DNA of 64,000 bases from JBNKLG01 sp050292235 (GCA_050292235.1 JBNKLG010000001.1:76802-140801); one strand, 5' to 3'; positions 9,001-15,465 are shown, counted from the first letter of the stretch. Notes: generated by a model not told the origin, from the letters alone. Numbers and translations are program-made.

Positions 9001-11717
9001 ATGATATAGCATTGAACATTGTGTTCATTATCATGATATTTGATCAGGCTCTGGCTCAACAACAGAAAGTTACACATTACCCATTTCTGGCTATGTTCCA
9101 GATCAGTCAGACTGCGAATATTTTCAGTTGCCTTATAATTCCATAGGTGTACGATCTGCGTGATTTTTTGATGATGACTGACCAGACTGCTAAACAATAG
9201 ATGAAAATGCTCACGATTGCTTGCATCAATGCGATACTGGTGCCGATTGATCTGCTCATAATCATTACCGCTCTCAACCAAAATACATTCATGAGTTTTA
9301 CCCAGCTCTTTGGCCAGATAACGCCCCAGCCCCTGCTCATCCATAAAGATTAAATAAGGGCCTGATGGATAATTATTACGTATGAGCTGGGTCTGTTTGA
9401 CTACCCACCTGATCTGATAAAACCAGTTAGGCAGAGTATTTTCATTGTGAGATAAACGATCAATGTCAGCCAGGATATCAACGTAGTGCCCTTGTAGAAG
9501 CTGTTCCTTTAGTTTGCTACGCTGCACTTTACCACTGGTGGTTTTGGGAAACTGCACTTCCGTTATAGGAATAATCAGGCTGGGGTTGACCCCAAGATTC
9601 AAACTAACTTGAGTTTTGATGGTTTCCAGTAAATCGATATTGCGTTGTAGATCCTTGCGTACAGGAACAAAGAAAATGACCAGCTGTTCGGTATCCGATT
9701 CGGTATTTATCCCTACTGCAGCGACAAAGGTGGCTCGGACACCTGCTATTTCATCGACCACTGATTCAATATCGGTACAATAATAATTTGCTCCATAGAT
9801 TACTATGAGTTCTTTTTCTCGACCGGTAATGGTCAATTGACCATCCAGCAAAAAACCCAGATCACCGGTATTGTACCAGTCGTCCTCTGTGAACGCCTGT
9901 CTATTAGCCACATCATTGTGCACATAGCCCGGCATAATGGTCATGCCTTTTAGCTGCACCCGGCCAATTCTGTTTTCCGTCAACAGGTGATTTTTTTTAT
10001 CGACAATACGAATCGACACGCCGGGTGATGGAGGACCTTGCACAATAAAGGCACTGGTGTTCTCAGTCTCTTGCGAGACCCGGAACAAATGACTTTGAAA
10101 TGAACCTTTGTCAATGTGATATACGTGTTTGGTGAGTTCAAAATCATTGCAAAAGGTTACAGCTGTACCTGCTTCGGCCATACCATAGGCCGGCTGTACT
10201 GCGTTAGTGTTAAGCTGGAAGGCTTTTGTTAGATGAAGAAAGTCACGCACTACTGGCAATGTTACCTGCTCACCGGCGTTACAAAACACTTTTACGCAGG
10301 ACAGGTCCCAGGTTTTATGAGGATGCTTTAGTAGGCAGTCATTGATGCGCTTATAACCGAAATTTGCACACCAGGTATGACTTACCTGATAGTGTTGCAG
10401 ATAGTCCAGCCATAGGATCGGATCGTTGAGGATTAAGTTAGTTGGCACCTGAATCTGGCGCATCCCCAAATACACATCGCGCACATGATACATCAATAAT
10501 GGACCGACATGATCCATGGGTAACCAGTTCAGACTGATATCTGAGCACTGGTAATGATTTACCTGTGTGGCAGCCTGAATATGTGCGATCACCGCCCGAT
10601 GTGTCTCGGGAATACACTTGGATACGCCCGTGGTGCCCGATGAGAGCTGTAGAAAGGCAATATCGTCAGGCTGACTCTGATGCAAGGAACTTGCCGGTTT
10701 AGCCTGGTGCAATTGGCTGACAGACCATTTCGTCAGATGCTCTATGGCATACAATGATTGGAAGTTGTCCAATCTAAGCGATAGGTTGTCATCACAAATC
10801 AGTACCGGTTGTTTCAATAATAACCAGGCGTTAAACAATTTATCCAGTACACCATTTTTGCTTTCATAGCTTGGTGCTATAGCCACCGTTAGCGGGGTTA
10901 TACCGGCCAGCAGGCAAGCCCAAAAGGCAGCAATAAAATCCTCCAGTTTCTCCAGCTGCAAAATTACTATGTCATGTGCCTGCAGGCCACGGTCTGTCAA
11001 ACCGTTTGCGATCTTGCTGGCCTGTATAGACAAGTCACTATAACTGACAAATTCGTCCGAACCATCCTGCTGAACATAGACAATACCGCTGCTTAGGTGC
11101 TTCTGAGCCCGTAATAGAGCCTCCGATAACGTGCCAGGCAGCGACGCATCGATAGATAATGGCCCACCATCAGTGATAGCAGGGACCTCCGAGGCCTCTC
11201 CCTCTTTAAGTGCTGGCGAAGCCATTTGCTTGGCATGGGTTTTACCAGGCGACTGTGGGCATAATTGCGACAGATGCAGGACTTGGCTTTGCAAGCTTCT
11301 ATCTCGTTTCACTAAGGCATAGTGTCGTGTATCGCTCATCCTTTGTAAGCGATCTTGCCAACGCTGTACCAAATCATCATCAATAACCGATACTGATTCT
11401 AAACTCGCATCATGCACATGGCCCTGTTTATCAAGCGGCATACGGGTGATGCAGACATAGCCGTCCGGCACCGGTTTACCTGGCCGTTGGGTGATAATAA
11501 ACTGGTGCAGTCTATCTATATCAATGTCATCATTGATAACAATATAGGCGATTAGGCGTGGTATCTTCTTATTCTGTTTCTGCTGGGATTGTTTCATCAG
11601 TACCCGCGCATCGATAACGGCAGGAAATGATAAAATAATATGTTCAATGTTTTCGGGATGTACGGTATGATTGTGTATGACTAAGTTACGTTTTGTGTTT
11701 ACTTCAAGAACTTTCAT
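1..11717 (-). CDS. Hybrid NRPS/PKS megasynthase, 3' end outside window
   Basis: This is the first 3905 codons of a multimodular assembly-line enzyme; the C-terminus lies beyond base 1. Checks at six distant motifs all fall in one frame. Domain order: a degenerate adenylation C-subdomain-like segment (about residues 1-115); an AMP/acyl ligase (205-740, SSGTTG near 10630, WLPMDHVG); ketoreductase KR1 (765-1250, GGLGHVG); carrier 1 (GGNSL, Ser1371); condensation domain (1415-1855, HHIITDG from His1560); adenylation domain (1887-2380, YTSGSTGNPKG); carrier 2 (GANSL, Ser2447); ketosynthase (2510-2930, Cys2683, EAHGT and NIGH histidines); acyltransferase (GHSLGEY, Ser3135, HAYH suggesting malonyl-CoA); KR2 (GGLGGMG, Tyr3817). 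By inference it loads an acyl starter, adds one amino acid and at least one malonyl unit. The ATG overlaps the stop of the transposase remnant (ATGA), with a GGAAGG ribosome site. The stretch is visibly AT-richer than the housekeeping genes, suggesting transfer. Confidence 0.93.
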   Translation of the reverse strand, partial: MKVLEVNTKRNLVIHNHTVHPENIEHIILSFPAVIDARVLMKQSQQKQNKKIPRLIAYIVINDDIDIDRLHQFIITQRPGKPVPDGYVCITRMPLDKQGHVHDASLESVSVIDDDLVQRWQDRLQRMSDTRHYALVKRDRSLQSQVLHLSQLCPQSPGKTHAKQMASPALKEGEASEVPAITDGGPLSIDASLPGTLSEALLRAQKHLSSGIVYVQQDGSDEFVSYSDLSIQASKIANGLTDRGLQAHDIVILQLEKLEDFIAAFWACLLAGITPLTVAIAPSYESKNGVLDKLFNAWLLLKQPVLICDDNLSLRLDNFQSLYAIEHLTKWSVSQLHQAKPASSLHQSQPDDIAFLQLSSGTTGVSKCIPETHRAVIAHIQAATQVNHYQCSDISLNWLPMDHVGPLLMYHVRDVYLGMRQIQVPTNLILNDPILWLDYLQHYQVSHTWCANFGYKRINDCLLKHPHKTWDLSCVKVFCNAGEQVTLPVVRDFLHLTKAFQLNTNAVQPAYGMAEAGTAVTFCNDFELTKHVYHIDKGSFQSHLFRVSQETENTSAFIVQGPPSPGVSIRIVDKKNHLLTENRIGRVQLKGMTIMPGYVHNDVANRQAFTEDDWYNTGDLGFLLDGQLTITGREKELIVIYGANYYCTDIESVVDEIAGVRATFVAAVGINTESDTEQLVIFFVPVRKDLQRNIDLLETIKTQVSLNLGVNPSLIIPITEVQFPKTTSGKVQRSKLKEQLLQGHYVDILADIDRLSHNENTLPNWFYQIRWVVKQTQLIRNNYPSGPYLIFMDEQGLGRYLAKELGKTHECILVESGNDYEQINRHQYRIDASNREHFHLLFSSLVSHHQKITQIVHLWNYKATENIRSLTDLEHSQKWVMCNFLLLSQSLIKYHDNEHNVQCYIITNDTQFINRDDKPFYDSSGLPGLIRTLSQEVPWLNCRHIDMAIANKEQNGQSILQEIKAICHEQEVAYRQKQRFVKRFKQPDFQPSRKTDLPFKSHGVYLISGGLGHVGLAVSQMLLERYQARLIIIGRSVIADTILTKQADKRIRQKQQAVEFLRQFDGAFVYHPVDVCDQQQLENIIQCAERNWHATLDGVIHLAGSKSQRLLKDETITTLSQVLRPKVMGAWVLHQLLLRRADNCADKRLFIHFSSVSSHFSSKKNGAEAAANTFLNSFSRYQNQHKAINSFCFAWSRWHESVQGKSTRNNPKTDPEFYEISQHQAIASLLVALHHQYPFLLIGVNGSSTRIAPQVLGSSDNKQELSVYFTNHSGGKRYLSYKQLNKLTIPDSYGVDSRCRPLRVQQLPLNDKGQVDFKQLLDEQVDKSVNHDRFVPPASETERQLACLWQDILSISRPGVHDNFFQLGGNSLLAIMFASRVHEQFHFELTVQHIFKSPTIAEVAKLLEKRKPRQDTPFPIQPRDSIHLPRLSIGQERLWFLFQLAPKNPQYNVPVSVDIQGDLNIIVLIKSLNKLIERHEILRTRFSYRNNQVVQHIADDFKLTISITDISAHQEQQQKQLEQLIYVQTLKPFDITNLPLIRVELYRLSEQHYVMLTVLHHIITDGWSMGILFHELTSLYKSIITNEPPSLAPLPIQYSDFSLWQRSWLSGARLKRQMDYWTEQLANLPVLNLLPNRPRTKSTLNKGARHYCYINSEQQLSLMTLAQEQEVSLFILLLTIFMILCARYSGQDDIAVGTGIANRNRTEIEPLIGFFTNTLVMRGDLSGEPDFISLLSAIKQMALEAYEHQDLPFGDLVDALQPQRDIAQNPLVQVMFVMQNNATPVSEISHLTFSPFRVVSGLVKMDIEVNVYETDQGLRIETEYNQGLFDATSMERMFRHYLIILDAVLEAPRQKVLQIPLLSRSEQQFLLFGSDNDNVKKPSIIPCMHQFVEHLAQKRPQAQAVCFEQQSLTYVMLNHKANQLARYLCTHGVQDETLVGICIERSIEMIIAILAIFKAGAAYVPLDPAYPEKRLRFILDDTALSIVVTQQSVQKKIPSTSVQRVCLDSQWPDIEHHSGTNIQKIIDTRQLAYVIYTSGSTGNPKGVLIEHRSLSNLIRAQDLILNLNSQKNDQILQFSSLNFDASVFEIVLALCSGACLHLVKQQSLMFGLPLLRLMEQRKISIALIPPSVLTTIPIESVDFLPDLHTLIVGGEPASSELLSRWSKDRRIFNAYGPTEATVVASMYLYNNEQHTPPIGRALINTAIYLLDKAGQVVPIGVPGEIHIGGIGVARAYLNQPDLTSERFISDPFAAQDDAKMYRSGDLGRYLENGNIEYLGRIDQQVKIRGFRVEPGEIESHLRAHEAIDAAFVDVNKYESNNPFLEAFVTQKSDRTIEHDELIAQLRAYLKETLPAHMLPSAIHVIDNIPLTVNGKLDYSQLSRDNMLDMTDELTESVPSDTESTDSVSGIVNYEQTQAIIIQVICRQLQLQKVSIHSHFFDELGANSLGMVHIHKQLEQQLHQKISLINLFEYPSIAQLTQYLVMGSDAFEQDQLLRKKMPERVNKKQTKAVAIIGMAGRFPGADNVETFWHNIKQGKELIQEFTREQLLDAGVDKSLIDDLNYVPRKGALDGVENFDAQFFNFTPKEASITDPQQRLFLEATWEAFEHAGYDPYNYPGTVGIMGGQGSTNTYYQKNLQFCDYSRDVVSDYQVNLNNSADFLCTRVAYKLNLQGLAATIQSACSTSLVPSIMGYQALINDQADLIVAGGSAISLPAKSGYLYQEGMILSPDGHCRTFDAAAQGTVPGNATGVVLLKRLEDAIRDGDTIYAIIRGAAFNNDGDRKVGFTASGLDGQTRVIREALKTANVSPESISYVEAHGTATPLGDPIEIRALTKAWYSHTHKNKKGYCAIGSVKTNIGHCDAAAGVSGLIKTVCSLYHKQIAPSLHFHSANPQIDFSNSPFYVNTKLCDWPTGDTFRRAAVSSFGMGGTNAHMILEEAPKRKISDPGKDWLLFISSAKTPTALQTMQQRLLAHLQTHPEQNPADVAYTAQVGRHAYQHRQFFICQNRSSTIRHLAKNTQLKIISGELRAEKTPKVIFVFPGQGAQYINMGKQLYHSELLFREQVDRCADILTPLLKQDIRSLLYPEHGQNTQVAQQQLKQTQNAQIVVFVIEYAMANLLMAWGIQPAMVAGHSLGEYSAACITGVMTLEQALRIVTTRARLMQAMPRGSMLAVPLSEQAIQAYLVSGVDMAAINSAERCVVSGPDLLIQDLKAQLRSHGIDARLLHTSHAYHSAMMEPMQASLHDALESINFKAPRVPLISSINGQPIQHMDRSYWVSQIRETVRFTNVLDTIYQIPNSIVLEIGPGNTLSSFARSYQHNANSRPVINTMRHATEKDSDIACLLRALGQLWVHGVSPDWQALYRGELRHRVAIPCYPFERKPYWVATPAPEECLKKNTALNKQADISDWFYVPTWQRTEQLSFLGTEFDKTLRWLVFVDQQGVAEHLIQYLQKHRQQVIVVSASTGFAQQGETIAINPASQTDYRKMMAAITEKGWRIDRIVHCWSLNKAQPDSSTQEQIHYYQHHGFNSLVYLLQAFDKNTQWSELLLQVVTDTLFAVTGTEHIEPAQATLLGAIKVIPQEYPQLRCYHNDIVLADWRKDADTIALSVLAEPVQECRLSAYRNGYRWTTAYDSLRLPIKQQGLRLKQQGVYLITGGLGGMGLTLAGYLAKNYRARLILLSRKQLPERHLWADWLQTHERQDVTSQAIGQIEQLENSGAQVLVVSADVSDYAQLQAALQQSLSRFGCVNGVIHAAGIAKVQMIDGLTAPIIEHSLVAKVQGTLLVHKVFGDQALDFMLLCSSLSTQLGGLGLSAYCAANAFLDTFALQHKKRHAYPIISLDWEGWSEVGMAVADQQLFASVNEFALSCAEGIQVFSRLINHDFPQIIISSADLTKRISDIARR

Positions 11718-12211
11718 TCACCTTCCTTTTTCATGTGGCCGATTAGGGCTTTGATGACGCTTCTACGTCTGGGGCTTTGGCGGCGGTGCTTTTTGTCTTT
11801 CTCGTCCTGACTGCACTGGTCTGGCAGCATGTATTTGCAATGGGGCTGCGGAGGGTTTTCTGCCCCCAGTAGCCTTTCGACGATAGCGCTTTTGATGGGA
11901 ACGTCAGTATCCATTTTGGTATGCGCTAACGATCAGATGAGGCTGTCTTCGTCATAGGGATTTCCTGGCAGGCTGTAGACTTTGTGGCCTTTGTGAGGCC
12001 GCTTGGCAAGGGTCAGTTCATGGCTCAGGGATTGAACGGGTTGTTTCCACTCGGCGCTCTTGGGTTCAATGTCCCGTACAATCCGGCCAAGACGGCTTTT
12101 TAGTTGCCAGGGCATGTGCTTGCAGTGGTGGGCATGGGAGTGACGGCTGGCTTGAATCGCCAAGCGTTTGCCAATCCTGCTGAGCATGCCGTCTACCTTA
12201 ATGTGATTCAA
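11714..12211 (-). pseudogene. IS5-like transposase remnant
   Basis: Two reading-frame pieces carry recognisable IS5-family transposase segments. The upstream piece (12211-11933) has RLAIQASRHSHAHH, then LKSRLGRIVRDIE, then KVYSL joined directly to LPGNPYD. In intact members these last two blocks are separated by several dozen residues, so an internal deletion at a repeated Ser-Leu is likely. After a stop, a second piece in another frame (11914-11714) ends RRRSVIKALIGHMKK, matching the family's C-terminal RRSxIExxIGHxK block that contains the last catalytic acidic residue. Here that position reads Lys (IKALIGH), so catalysis would be lost. The N-terminal third and the terminal inverted repeats were not found. 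The last codon overlaps the start of the megasynthase gene. Confidence 0.7.
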
Positions 12212-12472
12212 TTAACCCAAAACGCTCTGGTTTATATTTGGCAAAGTATAAGCTTTTCATTGCATTTCGGTGGGGGGTGAGACGAACTAGGGCCCTGATG
12301 AAAAGCGTGCGTTGCCCAAACAGATCCTGCACTACCGCTTCGCTTTCCCAGCAAGCGGCCAGGAGATCGATGCAGAAACGCCAAATGCATCGCACCCGGA
12401 ACAGGGACGAGCCGTAGCGGTCTATTTTTGAATGATGAGAATTGCGCTTTGCTTTGAGAGATGGCCTTAGAG

Positions 12473-13879
12473 TCAGTAGCGAAATTGGTGCTTCCCATGC
12501 TCGCCCTTGGCCAATCCCTGAAACACCAGAGACTGGTTGGCTTTATTCCATGAGAAGGGTTTGCCCGTGTAGGGGTCTTTGTAAGGGCTCTTTTTCAGGG
12601 CGGTGACAACTTGGTCTGGGGGCACGGATCGGGCGTAAAGGTCGATGGAAGCCAGGGTGAGTCTTCTGATGCCTTCCAGGTCGGTTACTCTGAGACAGTA
12701 GTCAGTGAGGTCTGCGCCTTCGGTGGCCAATAGCATGTCGCCCAAAATGTTGTAGGCCCTGTGTGGGAATGTGGATCCATGGTGCTCGTTCCATAGGTTT
12801 CTGGCCTGCTCAGCGGCTTGAGGTATTTGGGGATAGGGCACCTGAAACAGGCGGTCACTCTCAAGGAGGAGGTCAGCGTAGCGATTGCTGCTGTCTTGGG
12901 GTTGTAACAAAGGCTTGCCAAGAAACCAGAGGCTTTTCTCCAGCAGGGAGTGGTCTTGTTCGAAATCGATGGGAAACCCCAATTCATCCAGAGTTTGTTG
13001 GGTGATGCGATTTACAAACTGCCACTCTCCAACCCAGGTTCTCAGCATGGATCGCTCTGTCCTGGAGATGGGGCTATGCCAGTTGTCAGGTATGGCCTCA
13101 ATCATCTTCTCAGGGGGGAATTGGCGCAGGATTGCCTGAGACCAATCGAAATGCCGTTGGATGGCAGCGATGGCGATCATCCTGCTGATCAATACGTCTG
13201 AGGAGGCTTGAAGCCGACGCCAAAACCGGATGTCTTGCTCCAGCATTGCTTTGACGGCGGATGTATTGGTATGTCTTGCGGCAAGCCATGTATTTGCTAG
13301 CAGCAGCTTTTGGGCTTGCAGTGCCTGGAGGTAAGGCGGAAAGGGCATTCTCAAATCAAAGGGGATGGCCTCTTGCCATTCATTGAGACTGAGCAGGATC
13401 AGATAGCGCTCTAGCAGCCACTTGTTCGACATGACCCAATGGGTGATCTCTGGCTCATTTTCCTGGAACAATGCCTGGCACTGGACGTCCATGGTTTTAC
13501 AGCCTTCAAGCAATTGATTGATGCTGGGTTTGCCTCCGCTGAGGTTAGCGAAATTTTCGCCTGTAAAATCCCAGTCGGTGTTTTCATCGATGTGGGATTG
13601 AGTGGTCATTTTCTGGGCCCAGGCAAGGCGCTTTTTGCCCCATACCCAGGGATCTTCCTCTTGGGCAATCGAAAACCCTAGCAGGTAGATATAGGCATTC
13701 TCCTCATCCCTGATCTTGGGCCGGGCATCAGATATCTGCTGGAGTTTCAGCGCAGCGGCTGAGGGTGGCTGGTCATGCCAATTGATGGCCAACAGCACCA
13801 GGTACAGCACCACCACCAGCGCCAAGGGTAGCCCCAGTATCCAGAGACCGAGCCTGCCCAGAGTTTTTGCGATGCCCAT
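12473..13879 (-). CDS. Membrane-anchored protein of unknown function
   Basis: I do not recognise this 468-residue protein. It starts with a single membrane segment (about residues 8-28, rich in Leu, Val and Ile) followed by a long, mostly helical, Trp- and Leu-rich soluble domain, so a type II inner-membrane anchor with a periplasmic domain is the simplest reading. Near the C-terminus there is a DPYTGKPFSW block. The ATG at 13879 was chosen over one 120 bases upstream because it is preceded by AAAGGA at good spacing, the membrane segment follows at once, and the longer version would begin inside a dispersed palindromic repeat. It stands alone between the transposase remnant and a repeat-rich gap. 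Confidence 0.7.
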   Translation of the reverse strand: MGIAKTLGRLGLWILGLPLALVVVLYLVLLAINWHDQPPSAAALKLQQISDARPKIRDEENAYIYLLGFSIAQEEDPWVWGKKRLAWAQKMTTQSHIDENTDWDFTGENFANLSGGKPSINQLLEGCKTMDVQCQALFQENEPEITHWVMSNKWLLERYLILLSLNEWQEAIPFDLRMPFPPYLQALQAQKLLLANTWLAARHTNTSAVKAMLEQDIRFWRRLQASSDVLISRMIAIAAIQRHFDWSQAILRQFPPEKMIEAIPDNWHSPISRTERSMLRTWVGEWQFVNRITQQTLDELGFPIDFEQDHSLLEKSLWFLGKPLLQPQDSSNRYADLLLESDRLFQVPYPQIPQAAEQARNLWNEHHGSTFPHRAYNILGDMLLATEGADLTDYCLRVTDLEGIRRLTLASIDLYARSVPPDQVVTALKKSPYKDPYTGKPFSWNKANQSLVFQGLAKGEHGKHQFRY

Positions 13880-13975
13880 TGAATTTCCTTTGAAGGGATA
13901 TGGTCTGCGGCTAGGGTATCGCATCCTGTCGTTGATGAATATTCTGGAAGGGCAGGGAGAGCCCGCCCCATGTAG

Positions 13976-14000
13976 GATGCTGTGAGGAACGAAGCGCATC
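13976..14000. repeat. Palindromic repeat, GATGC family, copy 1
   Basis: Imperfect palindrome of the form GATGCTGT, GAGGAACGA, AGCGCATC. It shares its central GAGGAACGA and both arms with the copy at 14300-14324. Coordinates may be off by one base. Confidence 0.6.
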
Positions 14001-14162
14001 GGATCGTCTCCCCATACCGGAGCAGGAATATGGTGTAGAGCAATATTGCTCTTTGTCTGGAAATGATTCTGATGGCGATGACTTTTGCACCTGTGCGGGC
14101 AGATGGGGGAGGCCAGGGCTGGCCTTCTTTACAGTTATGAGATTGGCCATAGTAGATACCAT

Positions 14163-14280
14163 CTCTTCACTATTTTTCACAAGCGCCAGAAGGAGCTCCC
14201 CATGGGCGCGAAACTCACGCCTGCAAGAATGATATGACCGGCGCACCACCACACTTATCGCGCCCACGGGGCGCTCCTAC
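14163..14280. repeat. REPIN-like dispersed repeat, copy 1 of 3
   Basis: Element of about 118 bases whose inner 100 bases are two facing palindromic arms: aggagctccccatgggcgcg on the left and the inverted cgcgcccacggggcgctcct on the right, separated by a conserved spacer containing ctgcaag and atgatatgaccggcg. The same element recurs at 48166-48284 and 49781-49896. Paired inverted REP units with a constant spacer are the hallmark of REPINs, which are usually mobilised by a RAYT transposase; none is seen in this window. Confidence 0.75.
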
Positions 14281-14299
14281 ATGGCTTGATAGCTCGGTA

Positions 14300-14324
14300 G
14301 ATGCGGTGAGGAACGAACCGCATC
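14300..14324. repeat. Palindromic repeat, GATGC family, copy 2
   Basis: Perfect 8-base arms GATGCGGT and ACCGCATC flank GAGGAACGA. It lies 20 bases after the REPIN-like element. A more distant relative may be the palindrome at 53698-53730. Confidence 0.6.
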
Positions 14325-14443
14325 GGGTAGCGTCCCCTTTTCCCCCCCGCTCATATTTCAAGCATAAAATATCATATGACTCAGCATGAGTGAGGCGGTT
14401 TATATTGCCAAGTTAATAGTGTAGCGTGATCTGACCTACGTGG

Positions 14444-14884
14444 CTAGTGCTCGCTCTCGATTAGCACTTTATCGTATTCGCACTTTCCAGTATTTTTAAA
14501 AGCTAGTATCTTATTCTTGATAAGCTCTTTTTTATTCAAATCCACATTAATACCCCACGCTATCTTGTTTTCAGATGGTTTGTATTTTGGGTTCAATAGG
14601 ACTAGTGTTCTATTGGCTCCGCTATTACAGTCGATGCATTGAATACAATACTCTTCTCTTAATCCGATTCCTATGTGGTTCTCAATGCTGACTTTTGGCT
14701 TAAAAAGTATGAATATATTTTCATCATCATGGTTGTTATGTATGGACTCAAGCTGATTGTCCACTACATCAAGTATGCTGTATTCAGATTTAGACTGCGC
14801 ATGATTCCATATCTCATAACTGACACGCACCATGACAGAAAATATTAAAAGCACCATGACTAATATGGTGCTTTTTGCAGTCAT
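14444..14884 (-). CDS. Small membrane-anchored protein, unknown
   Basis: A 146-residue protein that I do not recognise. Residues 5-22 form one hydrophobic segment (ILVMVLLIFSVMV) followed by a soluble, Asn- and Lys-rich domain with a CIQCIDC cluster and one more Cys near the end. It is AT-rich, unlike the neighbouring pyruvate dehydrogenase genes. Its ATG overlaps by four bases (ATGA) the stop codon of an open stretch that runs on in frame from the lipoprotein gene upstream, so translation may have been coupled to that stretch. Confidence 0.6.
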   Translation of the reverse strand: MTAKSTILVMVLLIFSVMVRVSYEIWNHAQSKSEYSILDVVDNQLESIHNNHDDENIFILFKPKVSIENHIGIGLREEYCIQCIDCNSGANRTLVLLNPKYKPSENKIAWGINVDLNKKELIKNKILAFKNTGKCEYDKVLIESEH

Positions 14885-15054
14885 TTTGGCTCAAACTCTT
14901 GAAGCTGTCTAGGATAACTGGTGCTTCCTTTTTTGACCTGAATAGTCTCTCCACCGATTCTTTTTTGTATGATACTACCCAATGCTTTCGTAAAGAATGG
15001 CATGTCCTTTGCATGCGAATCTGAATAATTGGCATACTTTGCATATTTCTCGAG
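14881..15054 (-). pseudogene. In-frame tail after an amber stop of the lipoprotein gene
   Basis: Directly after the TAG that ends the lipoprotein gene, the same frame stays open for 57 more codons to a TGA at 14881. It reads as a plausible basic, soluble peptide (LEKYAKYANY through GSIIQKRIGGETIQVKKG to QLQEFEPK). It has no start codon before an internal Met, and its stop overlaps the start of the next gene. Either the lipoprotein gene once extended further and carries a nonsense mutation, or this is the 3' end of another gene fused here by deletion. I do not recognise a family. Confidence 0.4.
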
Positions 15055-15465
15055 CTACCGGCAGCTATGATCTATTATGTTCCCATTTTTTTTAACCACC
15101 GGGTGCCAATCTTCTTTTGGTTGGGGAGCTCTTATGTAGAAGTCATCCCCTTTTTCCATGTTTAGGCATATTCTTCGGTCTTGGCTGGAGCCTATGTGCA
15201 TAGGAACCATTACTGGACCTGCTGAGATCGTCATTGTCCAATTTAGGCGTACTACCGCTCTATGGCGGCCTGGCTTAAGATAAAACCAACCATTAGCGAT
15301 TTTTTCTATGTTCTTGCCATCAATTGTTATCAGTTTTACCTCATTGTCTTGAGCAATAAGCCTAGCGAGCTCTTTGGTTTCGACCTTTTTTCCAGTATAA
15401 AGATGGATCGGCTGGCTCACGCATCCAGTCAGCATAAAAAGGGATAATATGATAAATAGCCGCAT
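15055..15465 (-). CDS. Small lipoprotein, unknown function
   Basis: A 136-residue predicted lipoprotein. The signal peptide MRLFIILSLFMLTGC ends in a clear LTGC lipobox, so the mature protein would be lipid-anchored at Cys15. The rest is a compact domain with no family that I recognise; it holds a GWFYLKPGRHRAVVRLN stretch of the kind seen in small beta-rich envelope domains. The start at 15465 was chosen because it begins the signal peptide and has AAGGA upstream; a longer frame exists but starts inside a palindromic repeat. The reading frame ends at an amber codon and stays open beyond it (see 14881-15054). Confidence 0.65.
   Translation of the reverse strand: MRLFIILSLFMLTGCVSQPIHLYTGKKVETKELARLIAQDNEVKLITIDGKNIEKIANGWFYLKPGRHRAVVRLNWTMTISAGPVMVPMHIGSSQDRRICLNMEKGDDFYIRAPQPKEDWHPVVKKNGNIIDHSCR

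Larger units (their letters stand above)
13880..14443. other. Gene-free repeat zone
   Basis: This stretch of about 560 bases has no convincing gene. It holds two copies of a GATGC/GCATC palindrome (13976-14000 and 14300-14324) and one copy of the 118-base REPIN-like element (14163-14280), all listed separately. The short open frames across it read through these repeats and look spurious. Confidence 0.7.

Noticed and set aside
12198..12498. Two short overlapping frames upstream of the transposase remnant
   Set aside because: Neither shows transposase or other motifs; they fill a degraded gap of about 260 bases in which I see no supportable gene.
14814..15044. 76-codon frame overlapping the small membrane protein gene
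   Set aside because: It is in a different frame from the open tail of the lipoprotein gene, which has the more protein-like composition and the coupled stop.
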